Assembly (NCBI RefSeq): GCF_023273875.1
Contig: NZ_CP096882.1
Coordinates: 3,038,001-3,102,000, forward strand
Length of the DNA: 64,000 bases
Source: Pseudarthrobacter sp. SSS035
GTDB taxonomy: Bacteria > Actinomycetota > Actinomycetes > Actinomycetales > Micrococcaceae
Direction of reading: 5' to 3'
Below, in pieces: positions 40,693 to 50,497 of the stretch. The notes beneath the pieces were generated by a model. That model saw nothing but the letters and a program-made list of their open reading frames with translations. It made no database searches and was not told the DNA's origin. Each line of letters starts with the position of its first letter. Position 1 is the first letter of the stretch. Position numbers and translations under genes: made by a program.

Positions 40693-40729
40693 CCGCCGTC
40701 GTACTTTCCAGAACGTCCGACGACGGCGG
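40693..40729. terminator. Hairpin between convergent permease and trkH genes
   Basis: CCGCCGTCGT and ACGACGGCGG are perfect 10-bp arms with a 17-nt loop. There is no T-run, but the position between two convergent stops fits a bidirectional terminator. Confidence 0.55.
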
Positions 40730-40731
40730 TG

Positions 40732-42201
40732 CTAGCCGATGATGGGGCGTTCCTCCGGCAGGCTGTAAAGGCGGGGCCGGGAGGACAACGCGAGAGCGGA
40801 CGCGACCGTCACGGTGCCGATTCTGCCGAGGAACATGAGGGCCATGAGCACCCATTCCGCCGCCGGCGGGAGGTTGTACGTGATGCCGGTGCTCATCCCG
40901 ACGGTGGCGAACGCGGAGATGGATTCGAACAGCACCTTCTCCAGGCTGTAGTCGGTCACCATCAGCAGCGCCAGCGTGCCGGCCACCACCGCTGCCACCC
41001 CGAGCAGCGCGACGGACAGGGCCTGGCGCTGCGACGAGGCGCTGATGGAACGGTGGGCTATGGTCACCTCGTCCCGGCCGCGGACCTCGTTCCAGATGGA
41101 GAAACCGAGGACCAGGAACGTGGTGATCTTGATGCCGCCGGCAGTGCCGGCGCTGCCGCCGCCGATGAACATCAGGATGTTGGTGACCATAAGGGTTTCC
41201 GGTGCCGCCACCCCGTAGTCGATGCTGTTGAAGCCGGCAGTACGGGGGAAGACGCCGCCAGCCAGGGAACCCAACAGCTTGCCGGTCAGGGATAGTCCGC
41301 CGAGGGTTTCGTCCCTGTTCCATTCGAACGCGGCGAAGAGCGTGATGCCAAGCGCCAGGAGCACCAGCGTGCCGTAGATGGTCAGGCGGAGGTGGACGCT
41401 CCAGTTCCGGGCCTTGAGGTTTCCCCGGAGCAGCTGGATGATCACCGGGAATCCGAGGCCGCCTGCGATGATCGACAGGCAGATGGGGACGATGATCCAG
41501 GGATCCTCCGCGAAGCCGATGAGGTTGTCGCTGTAGAGCGCGAACCCGGCGTTGTTGAACGACGAGACGGCGTGGAACACCCCGTGCCACAGCGCCGTGC
41601 CGGGGTTCTGGTCGTAGGCCAGCCAGAAGCGTCCGGTCAGCACCGCCGCGATGGCTGCTTCAATGCCCACCATGAGCCGGGCCACGCGGAGCAGCACGGC
41701 GCTGACGTCGCCCAGGTTGAGCGTGTGCGTTTCGGACTGCGCCACGAGCTGGCCGCGGAGCCCGATGCTTTTCCGGACCAGCAGGGCCAGGAGCGTCGCC
41801 AGCGTCATGATGCCGAACCCGCCCACCTGGATCAGTCCCAGAATCACGGTCTGCCCGAAGGGGGTCCAGTACGTGGCCGTGTCCACGGTGATCAGCCCCG
41901 TAACGCAGACAGCCGACACGGACGTGAACAGGGCGGCCAGCAGGGGGTCGGCCCCGGGGTCGCTGCCGGTCCGGGCAACGGGCAGCATCAGCAGGGCTGC
42001 GCCCAGGATGATGACGGCCAGGAACGCTAGGGGCACCGACCGGACGGGGTGCGAGAGGGCCCGCCGGATGGCGCTCTCCTTGCGGGCCCTGGCCGTTTTG
42101 GCTGCCTTGCCTGCCTTGCCTGCCTTGCCTGTCCAGCGCCCCGGCCCCGGACCCTTCACCCCGGCGGTGTCGCCCCGTGCGGTGTCGCCACGTGCGGTCA
42201 T
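40732..42201 (-). CDS. trkH: TrkH/KtrB-family potassium uptake channel
   Basis: 489 aa. The four P-loop repeats of the Trk/Ktr family are seen, e.g. SVSAVCVTGLITVDTATYWT, FHAVSSFNNAGFALYSDNLI, GGVFPRTAGFNSIDYGV and FATVGMSTGITYNLPPAAEW. It forms a sodium- or proton-assisted potassium channel and normally needs a TrkA/KtrA-type partner, which is not in the window. The cytoplasmic N-terminus contains a short tandem repeat (GKAGKAGKA). It lies 11 bp after the large APC permease and is probably cotranscribed with it. Confidence 0.9.
   Translation of the reverse strand: MTARGDTARGDTAGVKGPGPGRWTGKAGKAGKAAKTARARKESAIRRALSHPVRSVPLAFLAVIILGAALLMLPVARTGSDPGADPLLAALFTSVSAVCVTGLITVDTATYWTPFGQTVILGLIQVGGFGIMTLATLLALLVRKSIGLRGQLVAQSETHTLNLGDVSAVLLRVARLMVGIEAAIAAVLTGRFWLAYDQNPGTALWHGVFHAVSSFNNAGFALYSDNLIGFAEDPWIIVPICLSIIAGGLGFPVIIQLLRGNLKARNWSVHLRLTIYGTLVLLALGITLFAAFEWNRDETLGGLSLTGKLLGSLAGGVFPRTAGFNSIDYGVAAPETLMVTNILMFIGGGSAGTAGGIKITTFLVLGFSIWNEVRGRDEVTIAHRSISASSQRQALSVALLGVAAVVAGTLALLMVTDYSLEKVLFESISAFATVGMSTGITYNLPPAAEWVLMALMFLGRIGTVTVASALALSSRPRLYSLPEERPIIG
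42103..42129. repeat. Three tandem 9-bp repeats in trkH
   Basis: TGCCTTGCC occurs three times in a row. On the coding strand it reads GKA GKA GKA in the cytoplasmic tail. Slippage would change the tail length without breaking the frame. Confidence 0.9.
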
Positions 42202-42212
42202 TGGACTGCCCG

Positions 42213-44195
42213 TCAGCCCACGTGGATGCCGGGGCGGCGGGCAGGATCGGGCTCGTTTTCCCTGATGATTTCGCGGACCACGGGGGCGGTGTCGCCCCGT
42301 CCCAGCAGCAGGTAGCGCATGAGGTGCGCCAGGGGGTTGCCTTCAGCCCATTCGAAGTACGCGTGCGGCCTGACACCGGTGGCGTCGCGGAGGGCCAGCA
42401 GGATGGCGGCGATGGCGTTGGGTGCGGCCGGGCTGTCGGCGCGGAGCACGCGGTGTCCGTCCACTTCGATTCCGCGCACCTCAAGGACGTCGCTGAATCC
42501 CGAGGGGTCGGTGACCTCGATTTCAAGGAAGATCACGTCGGCGGTTCCGGGCACGGGGTTGTTCTCCCGCTGCTCGGCTTCCTTCTCACGGTATTCTGCG
42601 GCATCGCGGGCCTGCGGGCGGTTCGCGATCAGGTTTATCCGACCGTCAAAGTCGAGCGTGTCGGTGATGAAGCGGCGGGCTTCGTCGTCGAATTCGATGT
42701 TGTGGACCCGGAGTTCGGTGGTGCGGCTGACCCGGGAGACGAGGGAAACCACAATGATGCCCAGGATGAAGAAGCCGGATATTGCGATGCCGTCCGGCTT
42801 GGCGATGACGTTGGCCCCCAGCGCATAGAGCAGGATCAGGGTCAGGATGGTGAAGCCGACGGCGGCGCGCCGCCTCTTGTTGCGGGCGGCGGAGATGCTG
42901 ACCGCAACGGCGCCGGAGACCATCATGGCCAGGATGCCGGTGGCGTACGCGCCGGCCTGGGCGTTGACGTCGGCGTTGAAGCCGATGGTGATCAGGATGC
43001 TGATGGCGGTGTACACCAGCACCACCGGGCGCACGGCCCGGGACCAGTCCGGGGCCATGCCGTAGGACGGCAGGTAGCGGGGAACGATGTTGATCAGCCC
43101 TGCCATGGCGGAGGCGCCGGCGAACCACAGGATCAGGATGCTGCTGACGTCGTAGACGGAGCCGAAGCCGTTGCCGAGCAGCTCGTGGGCCAGGTAGGCG
43201 AGGGCGCGGCCGTTGGCCTCGCCGCCTGCCTGGAAGGCCTCGGCGGGGATCAGTACCGTCGTCACGAAACTGCTGCCCAGAAGGTACACGCTCATGATCA
43301 GGGCGGCTGCAGTGAGGAGTTTCCGGGTGTTGCGGACGCGGGCGGCCAGGCGTTCCTCGGCGGTGGCGCCGTTGGCCGCGACCAGTGGCATCATGCTGAC
43401 GCCGGTCTCGAAACCGGACAGGCCCAGGACCAGCAGCGGGAAGGCGAGCAGGGCGGGTCCGGCGATGTCGCCGAAGCCGGTACCTGAGGAGGTGAGCGCC
43501 GCGGTCCAGTCAGCTATGGCACCAGGCTGGGTGACGGCGTCGTACAGTCCCACTCCGATGATGACCGCGTTCAGCACCAGGAAGATGGCCACCAGGGGGA
43601 TGGCGACGGCCACCGCTTCGGAGAAGCCGAGCAGGAACACCCCGCCCAGAATGAGCAGGAGCACCACGGTGATGACAACCGCCTGGCCTTCGAGGAAGTG
43701 CGGCAGGTAGGGGTTCTCCAGCATGTGGACGGTGGCGTCGGCGGCGGAGAGGGTGATGGTGATGATCCAGGACGTGGCGACGAAGCCGAGCAGGATCAGC
43801 ACAAAAATCTTGCCGCGCCAGAACGGCAGGAGCTTTTCCAGCATGGCCACCGATCCCTGTCCGTGCGGGCTTTCGTAGGCCACCCTTCGGTACATCGGCA
43901 GCATGCCCAGCAGGGTCAGGCCGACAATCAGCAGGGTGGCCAGCGGGGAGAGCGCCCCGGCGGCGAGGGCGGCGATGCCGGGCAGGTAGGAGAGGGTGGA
44001 AAAGTAGTCCACCCCGGTGAGGCACATGACCTTCCACCAGCTCTGCGTGGGGGCGTGGTCCTCAGCAGTTTCCGGGCCCACCGGCTGGGGGACCGTGTGT
44101 TCGAGCAGCCACCGGGTGAGCCGGTTTCCGGGTCCGCCGTCGCGTTCTGGGTTGGGAACGCTGGCAGGAATGGAGAAGCGGGTGGGTGCAGTCAA
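42213..44195 (-). CDS. Large APC-family permease, probable KimA-like potassium transporter
   Basis: 660 aa, TTG start. The first about 470 residues are APC-type helices (MCLTGVDYFSTLSYLPGIAA; MLPMYRRVAYESPHGQGSVA; FPLLVLGLSGFETGVSMMPL). The last about 190 form a soluble domain (RFITDTLDFDGRINLIANRP and following). KimA (YdaO) potassium/proton symporters have this two-part build. The assignment rests on architecture, on the neighbours trkH and kdp, and on a KdpE-like box in its promoter. An amino-acid permease remains possible. Confidence 0.65.
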   Translation of the reverse strand: MTAPTRFSIPASVPNPERDGGPGNRLTRWLLEHTVPQPVGPETAEDHAPTQSWWKVMCLTGVDYFSTLSYLPGIAALAAGALSPLATLLIVGLTLLGMLPMYRRVAYESPHGQGSVAMLEKLLPFWRGKIFVLILLGFVATSWIITITLSAADATVHMLENPYLPHFLEGQAVVITVVLLLILGGVFLLGFSEAVAVAIPLVAIFLVLNAVIIGVGLYDAVTQPGAIADWTAALTSSGTGFGDIAGPALLAFPLLVLGLSGFETGVSMMPLVAANGATAEERLAARVRNTRKLLTAAALIMSVYLLGSSFVTTVLIPAEAFQAGGEANGRALAYLAHELLGNGFGSVYDVSSILILWFAGASAMAGLINIVPRYLPSYGMAPDWSRAVRPVVLVYTAISILITIGFNADVNAQAGAYATGILAMMVSGAVAVSISAARNKRRRAAVGFTILTLILLYALGANVIAKPDGIAISGFFILGIIVVSLVSRVSRTTELRVHNIEFDDEARRFITDTLDFDGRINLIANRPQARDAAEYREKEAEQRENNPVPGTADVIFLEIEVTDPSGFSDVLEVRGIEVDGHRVLRADSPAAPNAIAAILLALRDATGVRPHAYFEWAEGNPLAHLMRYLLLGRGDTAPVVREIIRENEPDPARRPGIHVG

Positions 44196-44291
44196 CGGGT
44201 TACTTTCTGTACCCCGCGCAGGCGGGATTGGGGTGAATAACCAACGGAGCGTAGCACCGGGCCGAGGGCCCTCTGCGGGAAAACGCGGGAT

Positions 44292-44310
44292 CTTAACGCA
44301 TCCTTAACGC
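44292..44310 (-). promoter_or_regulatory. Tandem KdpE-like box upstream of the large permease
   Basis: In gene orientation GCGTTAAGGATGCGTTAAG: two GCGTTAAG units with an 11-bp period, the spacing bound by OmpR-type response regulators. It is about 100 bp upstream of the permease start and resembles the repeats before kdp at 52458-52508. Confidence 0.6.
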
Positions 44311-44339
44311 CTGCCTGACACGTTCGTTATGACTGCACA

Positions 44340-45013
<674 letters not shown>

Positions 45014-45017
<4 letters not shown>

Positions 45018-47704
45018 GGCTTTTCCTGCGTGGAGGGCCGATGGCGCTGTTTGGGAGTCCCTCCGGACAGGAGGGACTGGGGTTTCACAGGTGCTTGGGC
45101 TGTCATGAAGTGGGCGGGTGCGCCGGTGGACAGTGGAAGCCTGATGACCATGGTGAGACCTCCTCCAGGGGTTTGTTCTGCAGTCAGTGTGCCACCCATT
45201 GCTTCGGTGAATCCTTTCGCGACGGCCAGTCCCAGGCCGACTCCCGTAGTTTGCGGTACATCGGTGAGCCGCTGGAAAGGCCGGAACATTTCAACCACGT
45301 TTTCCGCAGGGACGCCCCGGCCGTGGTCGATAATGCGCAGTTCACCCGCGGGCTGGCCCGCCAGCGTTTCGTTGCTGAGTCCACCGGCTGTTCCCACCAG
45401 AACCACGTCGGATCCGGGCGCGTACTTGACGGCGTTTTCGACGATGTTGGCTATGACGCGCTCGAGCATACCCGGGTCCGCCTCGATTTCGGGCATGTTC
45501 GGGGGCAGTTCCACACGGGCGCTGCCGGCGGGGATGCCGTGGAGGGCGGCCGGGATGACCTCGCTCCAGCGCACCGGTTTCAGCAGTGGCTTGGCGGCGT
45601 CGGTGGTGATCCGGGACATGTCGAGCAGGTTCCCCACCAGCAGGTCCAGCCGGTCCGAGGATTCATCAATTGCCAGGAGCAGTTCGTGGGCAAGCTTCGG
45701 GCCGTAGTGAACATCTTTCTGCAGGAGGCTCCCGACAGCGAGTTTGATGCTGGCCAGGGGTGTGCGGAGGTCGTGGGAGACGGCACGCAGGATGGAGGTG
45801 CGCATGGTGTTGCCTTCAGCGAGGCGGAGGACTTCGCGGCGGCTGACGGCCAACTGCTGTCGTTCAAGCTGGGCGGCGAGGTGCACGCCGAAGGCCCCGA
45901 GCAGCCGCCGGTCGCTGGCCGGCAGGGCCCGGCCGAAAAGTACCAGCCGGGTGGTTGCATCGATCTGTTCGGTATTCTCCGTTGGGAAGTCCGGCTGGCC
46001 AGGTGAAGGCTGACCAGGTGTCAGCTGGTGGGCCGTGCCGGCGTCGGGGAGTTCGCCGGCATGGGTGAGGGGTGCCCATTTTTCCCGGTGGCCGCCGTTG
46101 CCGGGTTCGGCCAGGCCGAAGAGGGCTGCGCCACGGACGTTGAACACGGCAAGTGCCTGTTGCAGCAGGTCCTGGACGGTGTCCTCCGAGCTGGCAGCGC
46201 CGCGGGTGAGATCTGAGAGGGTGGTCGCTTCGGCGCGGGCCCGCGCGGCCTCCTTGGAGCGCCGGGCGGAGACGTCCACCACCACGGCAACGGCGGCAGA
46301 CACGCCGACAAATACCAGGAGGGCGAGCACATTTTGGGGGTCGTTGATGGTCAGGGTCCCCACCGGCGGGGTGGAGAAGTAGTTGACCAGGAGGCTGCTC
46401 CAGAGCGAAGCGAGGATGGCTGGCCAGAACCCGCCCACCAGCGCCACCGTGACTGATCCGGCGAGCTGGACCAGCACGGCTGTGGCGACGTTCTGGTCCG
46501 GATTCAGGGCCAGCAGAAACTGGAGGAGAACGGGCAGCAGGATCGCGAGGACGAAGCCGGCCGCCACACGGATCCGTCCGAGATCCCGTCGGCGGCGGGA
46601 CTGGGCCGCGCCTCCTCCGAGGGGGTGGGAGACCATGTGGACGTCGATGTCGCCCGAGTCCCGGACCACCCTGGTGCCGATGCCGCCGCCGAGCAGCGCG
46701 CCGAGGAGTCCGGCGAGCTTGCCGCGGCGCGAGATGCCGACGACGATCTGGGTTGCGTTGACGCTCCGGGCAAAGTCCAGCAGCGCCGTTGCCGGGTCTT
46801 CGCCTGCCACGATGTGGTAGCTGCCGCCGAGGTCCTGGATCAGGCGGCGCTGGGCTTCCAGGGCCTGTGGTGATTCGGAGGCAACACCGTCCGTGGCGCG
46901 GACATGGACGGCGAGCAGATCGCCGCCGCTGACGCGGTTCAGGATCCTTGCGCCGCGCCGGATCAGGATTTCGCCTTCAGGGCCGCCGGTCAGTCCGATG
47001 ACGATGCGCTCGCGGGCCGGCCAGGTGGCCTGGATATCGTTCTCTGCCCGGTACCTGGCCAGGCCTTCATCCACGCGGTCCGCGAGCCAGAGGAGCGCCA
47101 GTTCACGCAGCGCTGTGAGGTTGCCGAGCCGGAAGTAGTTCGAGAGTGCGGCGTCGATCTTGTCCCAGGCATAGATTTTTCCATCGCTCAGGCGCTGGCG
47201 CAGCAGTTCCGGGGAAATATCGACCAGGTGGATCTGGTCTGCCCGGCGTACGACGTCGTCCGGCACCGTTTCGGCCTGCCGCACCTCGGTGACGGCGCTG
47301 ACGACGTCCCCCAGGGACGCCAGGTGCTGGATGTTGACGGTGGAGAGGACATTGATGCCGGCGTCGAGCAGTTCATCGATGTCCTCCCAGCGTTTGGCGT
47401 GCCGGCTGCCGGGGATGTTTGAGTGTGCGTATTCGTCCACGACGGCGGTCGCCGGTGCACGGTGGAGGACGGCGTCGAGATCCATCTCGTCGAACTCGGT
47501 GCCCCGGTACGCGAGGCGCCGGGGCGGGATGACCTCGAGCCCGTCCAGCAGCGCCCGCGTCTCGGCGCGGCCGTGGTCCAGGGCGAACGCGACGACGACG
47601 TCCTCGCCCCGGGTGCCGAGGCGGTGGGCCTCTTCGAGCATTTCGTACGTCTTGCCGACTCCGGGCGCGGCCCCGAGGAAGATGCGCAGCGTTCCACGTG
47701 CCAT
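45014..47704 (-). CDS. kdpD: KdpD sensor histidine kinase
   Basis: 896 aa. Domains in order: KdpD N-terminal domain with Walker A IFLGAAPGVGKTYEMLEEAH (residues 7-25), a universal-stress-like domain (RIVIGLTGGPEGEILIRRGA), a DUF4118 membrane part with four helices (about 375-475), a GAF region, a HisKA domain with LRAVSHDLRTPLASIKLAVG and an HATPase (DHGRGVPAENVVEMF, TGVGLGLAVAKGF). It senses potassium and ionic strength and phosphorylates KdpE. It lies 30 bp downstream of kdpC. Confidence 0.93.
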
Positions 47705-47734
47705 GCCGTCATTCTTTCACTGGGAGGGGCCCGG

Positions 47735-48358
47735 TCACTGCTGCGGCGCCGGGCCGGGCGCGGCGGCGGCAATATCCAGGTTCAGGGCGGTGACATTGAC
47801 GGAGGGCTGGCCCAGGAACGCTTCGAGGCCGTCGGCGGTGTTCCGGTCCACGAGGTCCTGGACCGTGTCGGCGCTGAGCCCGTGGGCTGCCGCGACCCTG
47901 GCCACCTGGAGCTTGGCGTAGGCCGGGGAGATGTCCGGGTCCAGCCCGGACCCGGAGGCGGTCACGGCGTCGGCAGGCACGTCGGCTTCACTGACACCTT
48001 CGGTGGCCGCCACGGCACTGCGGGCGGCCGTCACAGCGTCAAGGAGTTTCGGCTCATTGGGGCCGAGGTTGCTGGCCGATGACGACGCCGGGTCCCAGCT
48101 GACCGCCGAGGGCCGGGCGTGGAACCAGGCCGGATCCTGGACCCCTTCCTCGTTGGCCACCGTCTGGGCGATGAGGGCCGACGCCGCGGGAGCACCGCCG
48201 TCGTTCCTAATAATGGAGCCGTTGGCCTGGTACGGGGCGGCCAGCTGTCCGACGCCGAAGACGGCAAGCGGGTACGCCAGTCCGAGGACCACGGTTGCAA
48301 GGAGCAGGAATCTGGCGGCGGTTCCGGCCTGGCGGAGGTAGCCTGTGAGCGTATTCAT
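47735..48358 (-). CDS. kdpC: KdpC, potassium-ATPase accessory subunit
   Basis: 207 aa. One N-terminal helix (FLLLATVVLGLAYPLAVFGV) and the periplasmic domain with YQANGSIIRNDGGAPAASAL, SAVSWDPASSSASNLGPNEP, and PADAVTASGSGLDPDISPAY (the signature 'P.D.VtaSgSGLDP.IS..aA'). It binds ATP with KdpB and raises the affinity of the complex. It follows kdpB by 9 bp. Confidence 0.93.
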   Translation of the reverse strand: MNTLTGYLRQAGTAARFLLLATVVLGLAYPLAVFGVGQLAAPYQANGSIIRNDGGAPAASALIAQTVANEEGVQDPAWFHARPSAVSWDPASSSASNLGPNEPKLLDAVTAARSAVAATEGVSEADVPADAVTASGSGLDPDISPAYAKLQVARVAAAHGLSADTVQDLVDRNTADGLEAFLGQPSVNVTALNLDIAAAAPGPAPQQ

Positions 48359-48367
48359 GGAATGTTC

Positions 48368-50497
48368 CTAGCCGATGCCGGGGATCACGGAAATGATCAG
48401 GTCAATGAGTTTGATGCCGATGAACGGTGCGATGAGCCCGCCGAGGCCGTAGACGAGCAGGTTCCGGCCCAGCGCCTGATTGGCGGACACGGCCCGGTAT
48501 TTTACGCCGCGGAGCGCCAGCGGAATCAGGGCGATGATGATCAGCGCGTTGAAGATGACGGCGGACAGGATGGCTGAGGCAGGGCTAGTGAGTCCCATGA
48601 TGTTCAGCAGCCCGAGGCCCGGAAAAGCCGCCGTGAACAGGGCAGGGACGATGGCGAAGTATTTCGCGACGTCGTTGGCGATGGAGAACGTCGTGAGTGC
48701 ACCCCGGGTGATCAGCAGCTGCTTTCCGATGCCCACAATGTTGATGAGCTTCGTCGGGTCGGAGTCGAGGTCCACCATGTTGGCGGCCTCCTTGGCGGCC
48801 GGGGTGCCGGAGTTCATGGCGACGCCGACGTCCGCGGCGGCCAGTGCGGGGGCGTCGTTGGTGCCGTCCCCGGTCATGGCCACGAGGCGTCCGGCGGCCT
48901 GCTCCTTTTTGATGACGGCGAGCTTGTCCTCGGGGGTGGCTTCGGCGAGGAAATCATCGACGCCGGCCTCGGCAGCGATCGCTTTGGCGGTGACGGGGTT
49001 GTCGCCGGTGACCATCACCGTCCGAATTCCCATTTTCCGCAGCTCGGCGAAGCGGGCCTGCATGCCTGGCTTGACGACGTCGGCCAGGTGGATGGTGCCA
49101 AGGATCCGGGCGCCGTCCCTGGTTGCCGTGGCAACCAGCAGCGGCGTGCCGCCCTGCGCCGAGATTTCCTGCACACGGTGCTTCACCTCGGCCGGGGTGT
49201 GGCCACCCAGATCGGCCACAAAAGCGGTTACCGCGGCGGCCGCCCCCTTGCGGATCCGGCGGCCGTCCGTGTCCAGGCCGCTCATCCGCGTGCTGGCGCT
49301 GAATTCGACGACGCTGAACTGTTCCGTGCCCCGTCCCAGATCCGCCAGATCAGGTCCGCGCACACCCCTTTCGGCCGCCAGGTCCACCACTGACCGCCCT
49401 TCGGGGGTGTCATCGGCGAGGCTGGAGAGGCGCGCCGCTTCAATGAGTTCGCTCATGCCGACCGAGTTGGCCGGGAAGAAGTTGACGGCGCGGCGGTTGC
49501 CGTAGGTGATGGTTCCGGTCTTATCCAGCAGCAGCGTGGTGATGTCACCGGCGGTTTCGACGGCCCGCCCGGAGGTGGCCAGGACGTTGTGCTGGACGAG
49601 GCGGTCCATTCCGGCGATGCCGATGGCCGGGACCAGGGCCCCGATGGTGGTTGGGATCAGGCACACGAGCAGCGCCACGAGCACGATGGGCGAGGGTGTT
49701 GCCCCGGCGAGGGACGCGAAGGGTGCCAGGGACATCGTGACAACCAGGAACACGATGGTCAGGGAGACGAGCAGCACGTGCAGGGCAATCTCGTTGGGGG
49801 TCTTCTGCCGCACGGCACCCTCGACGAGTTTGATCATCCGGTCGATAAAGGTCTGCCCGGGTTCGGCTGTGATACGGACGACGATCCGGTCGGAGAGGAC
49901 CCTCGTGCCGCCCGTCACCGAGGAACGGTCCCCGCCGGATTCGCGGATGACCGGGGCCGACTCGCCGGTGATGGTTGATTCGTCAACGCTGGCCAGGCCC
50001 TCGATGATCTCGCCGTCGGACGGGATCACGTCCCCGGGCTCGCAGACCACCAAGTCGTTCCGGCGCAGTTCGGTACCGGGGACTTCCTTGATCGCGCCGC
50101 CGTCCAGCCGGAGCTTCGCCCGGACACCCTGGCGGCTGGCCCGAAGGCTGTCGGCCTGGGCCTTGCCGCGGCCCTCCGCGATGGCTTCCGCAAGAGTGCC
50201 AAACAGCACGGTCAGCCACAGCCAAGCCGTCACGGCGATGCTGAACACCGACGGCCGGACCACGCAGATCGCCGTGCACAAACCCGCCCCCACCAGCACC
50301 GTAAACATGACCGGTGAATGAATCATCTGGCGCGGTGCGAGTTTGCGGACGGCCACCGGAAGGGCGGCCGCCACGCTGGAGGCCGTCAGTTTCGCCGGGG
50401 CCTTGGTGTGGTGTTTATGTTCGCCGGGGGTGCCGAGTGGGTTGCCGTCGGCGAGGGTTTCGGGGACGGTGGCGAGGGCCGTCGGGGTGCGGGTCAT
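48368..50497 (-). CDS. kdpB: KdpB, P-type ATPase subunit
   Basis: 709 aa from ATG 50497. P-type landmarks: TITGESAPV in the actuator domain, phosphorylation site LLLDKTGTITYGN, KGAAAAV in the nucleotide domain, and MTGDGTNDAPALAAADVGVA in the hinge. KdpB hydrolyses ATP to power KdpA. The start overlaps the kdpA stop by 4 bp. An open frame extends far upstream but is antisense-like overlap with kdpA and is not used. Confidence 0.93.
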   Translation of the reverse strand: MTRTPTALATVPETLADGNPLGTPGEHKHHTKAPAKLTASSVAAALPVAVRKLAPRQMIHSPVMFTVLVGAGLCTAICVVRPSVFSIAVTAWLWLTVLFGTLAEAIAEGRGKAQADSLRASRQGVRAKLRLDGGAIKEVPGTELRRNDLVVCEPGDVIPSDGEIIEGLASVDESTITGESAPVIRESGGDRSSVTGGTRVLSDRIVVRITAEPGQTFIDRMIKLVEGAVRQKTPNEIALHVLLVSLTIVFLVVTMSLAPFASLAGATPSPIVLVALLVCLIPTTIGALVPAIGIAGMDRLVQHNVLATSGRAVETAGDITTLLLDKTGTITYGNRRAVNFFPANSVGMSELIEAARLSSLADDTPEGRSVVDLAAERGVRGPDLADLGRGTEQFSVVEFSASTRMSGLDTDGRRIRKGAAAAVTAFVADLGGHTPAEVKHRVQEISAQGGTPLLVATATRDGARILGTIHLADVVKPGMQARFAELRKMGIRTVMVTGDNPVTAKAIAAEAGVDDFLAEATPEDKLAVIKKEQAAGRLVAMTGDGTNDAPALAAADVGVAMNSGTPAAKEAANMVDLDSDPTKLINIVGIGKQLLITRGALTTFSIANDVAKYFAIVPALFTAAFPGLGLLNIMGLTSPASAILSAVIFNALIIIALIPLALRGVKYRAVSANQALGRNLLVYGLGGLIAPFIGIKLIDLIISVIPGIG

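Noticed and set aside
42177..43487. 436-codon plus-strand frame opposite the large permease
   Set aside because: Gly/Asp/His-rich antisense frame without recognisable motifs; the minus strand encodes clear membrane helices.
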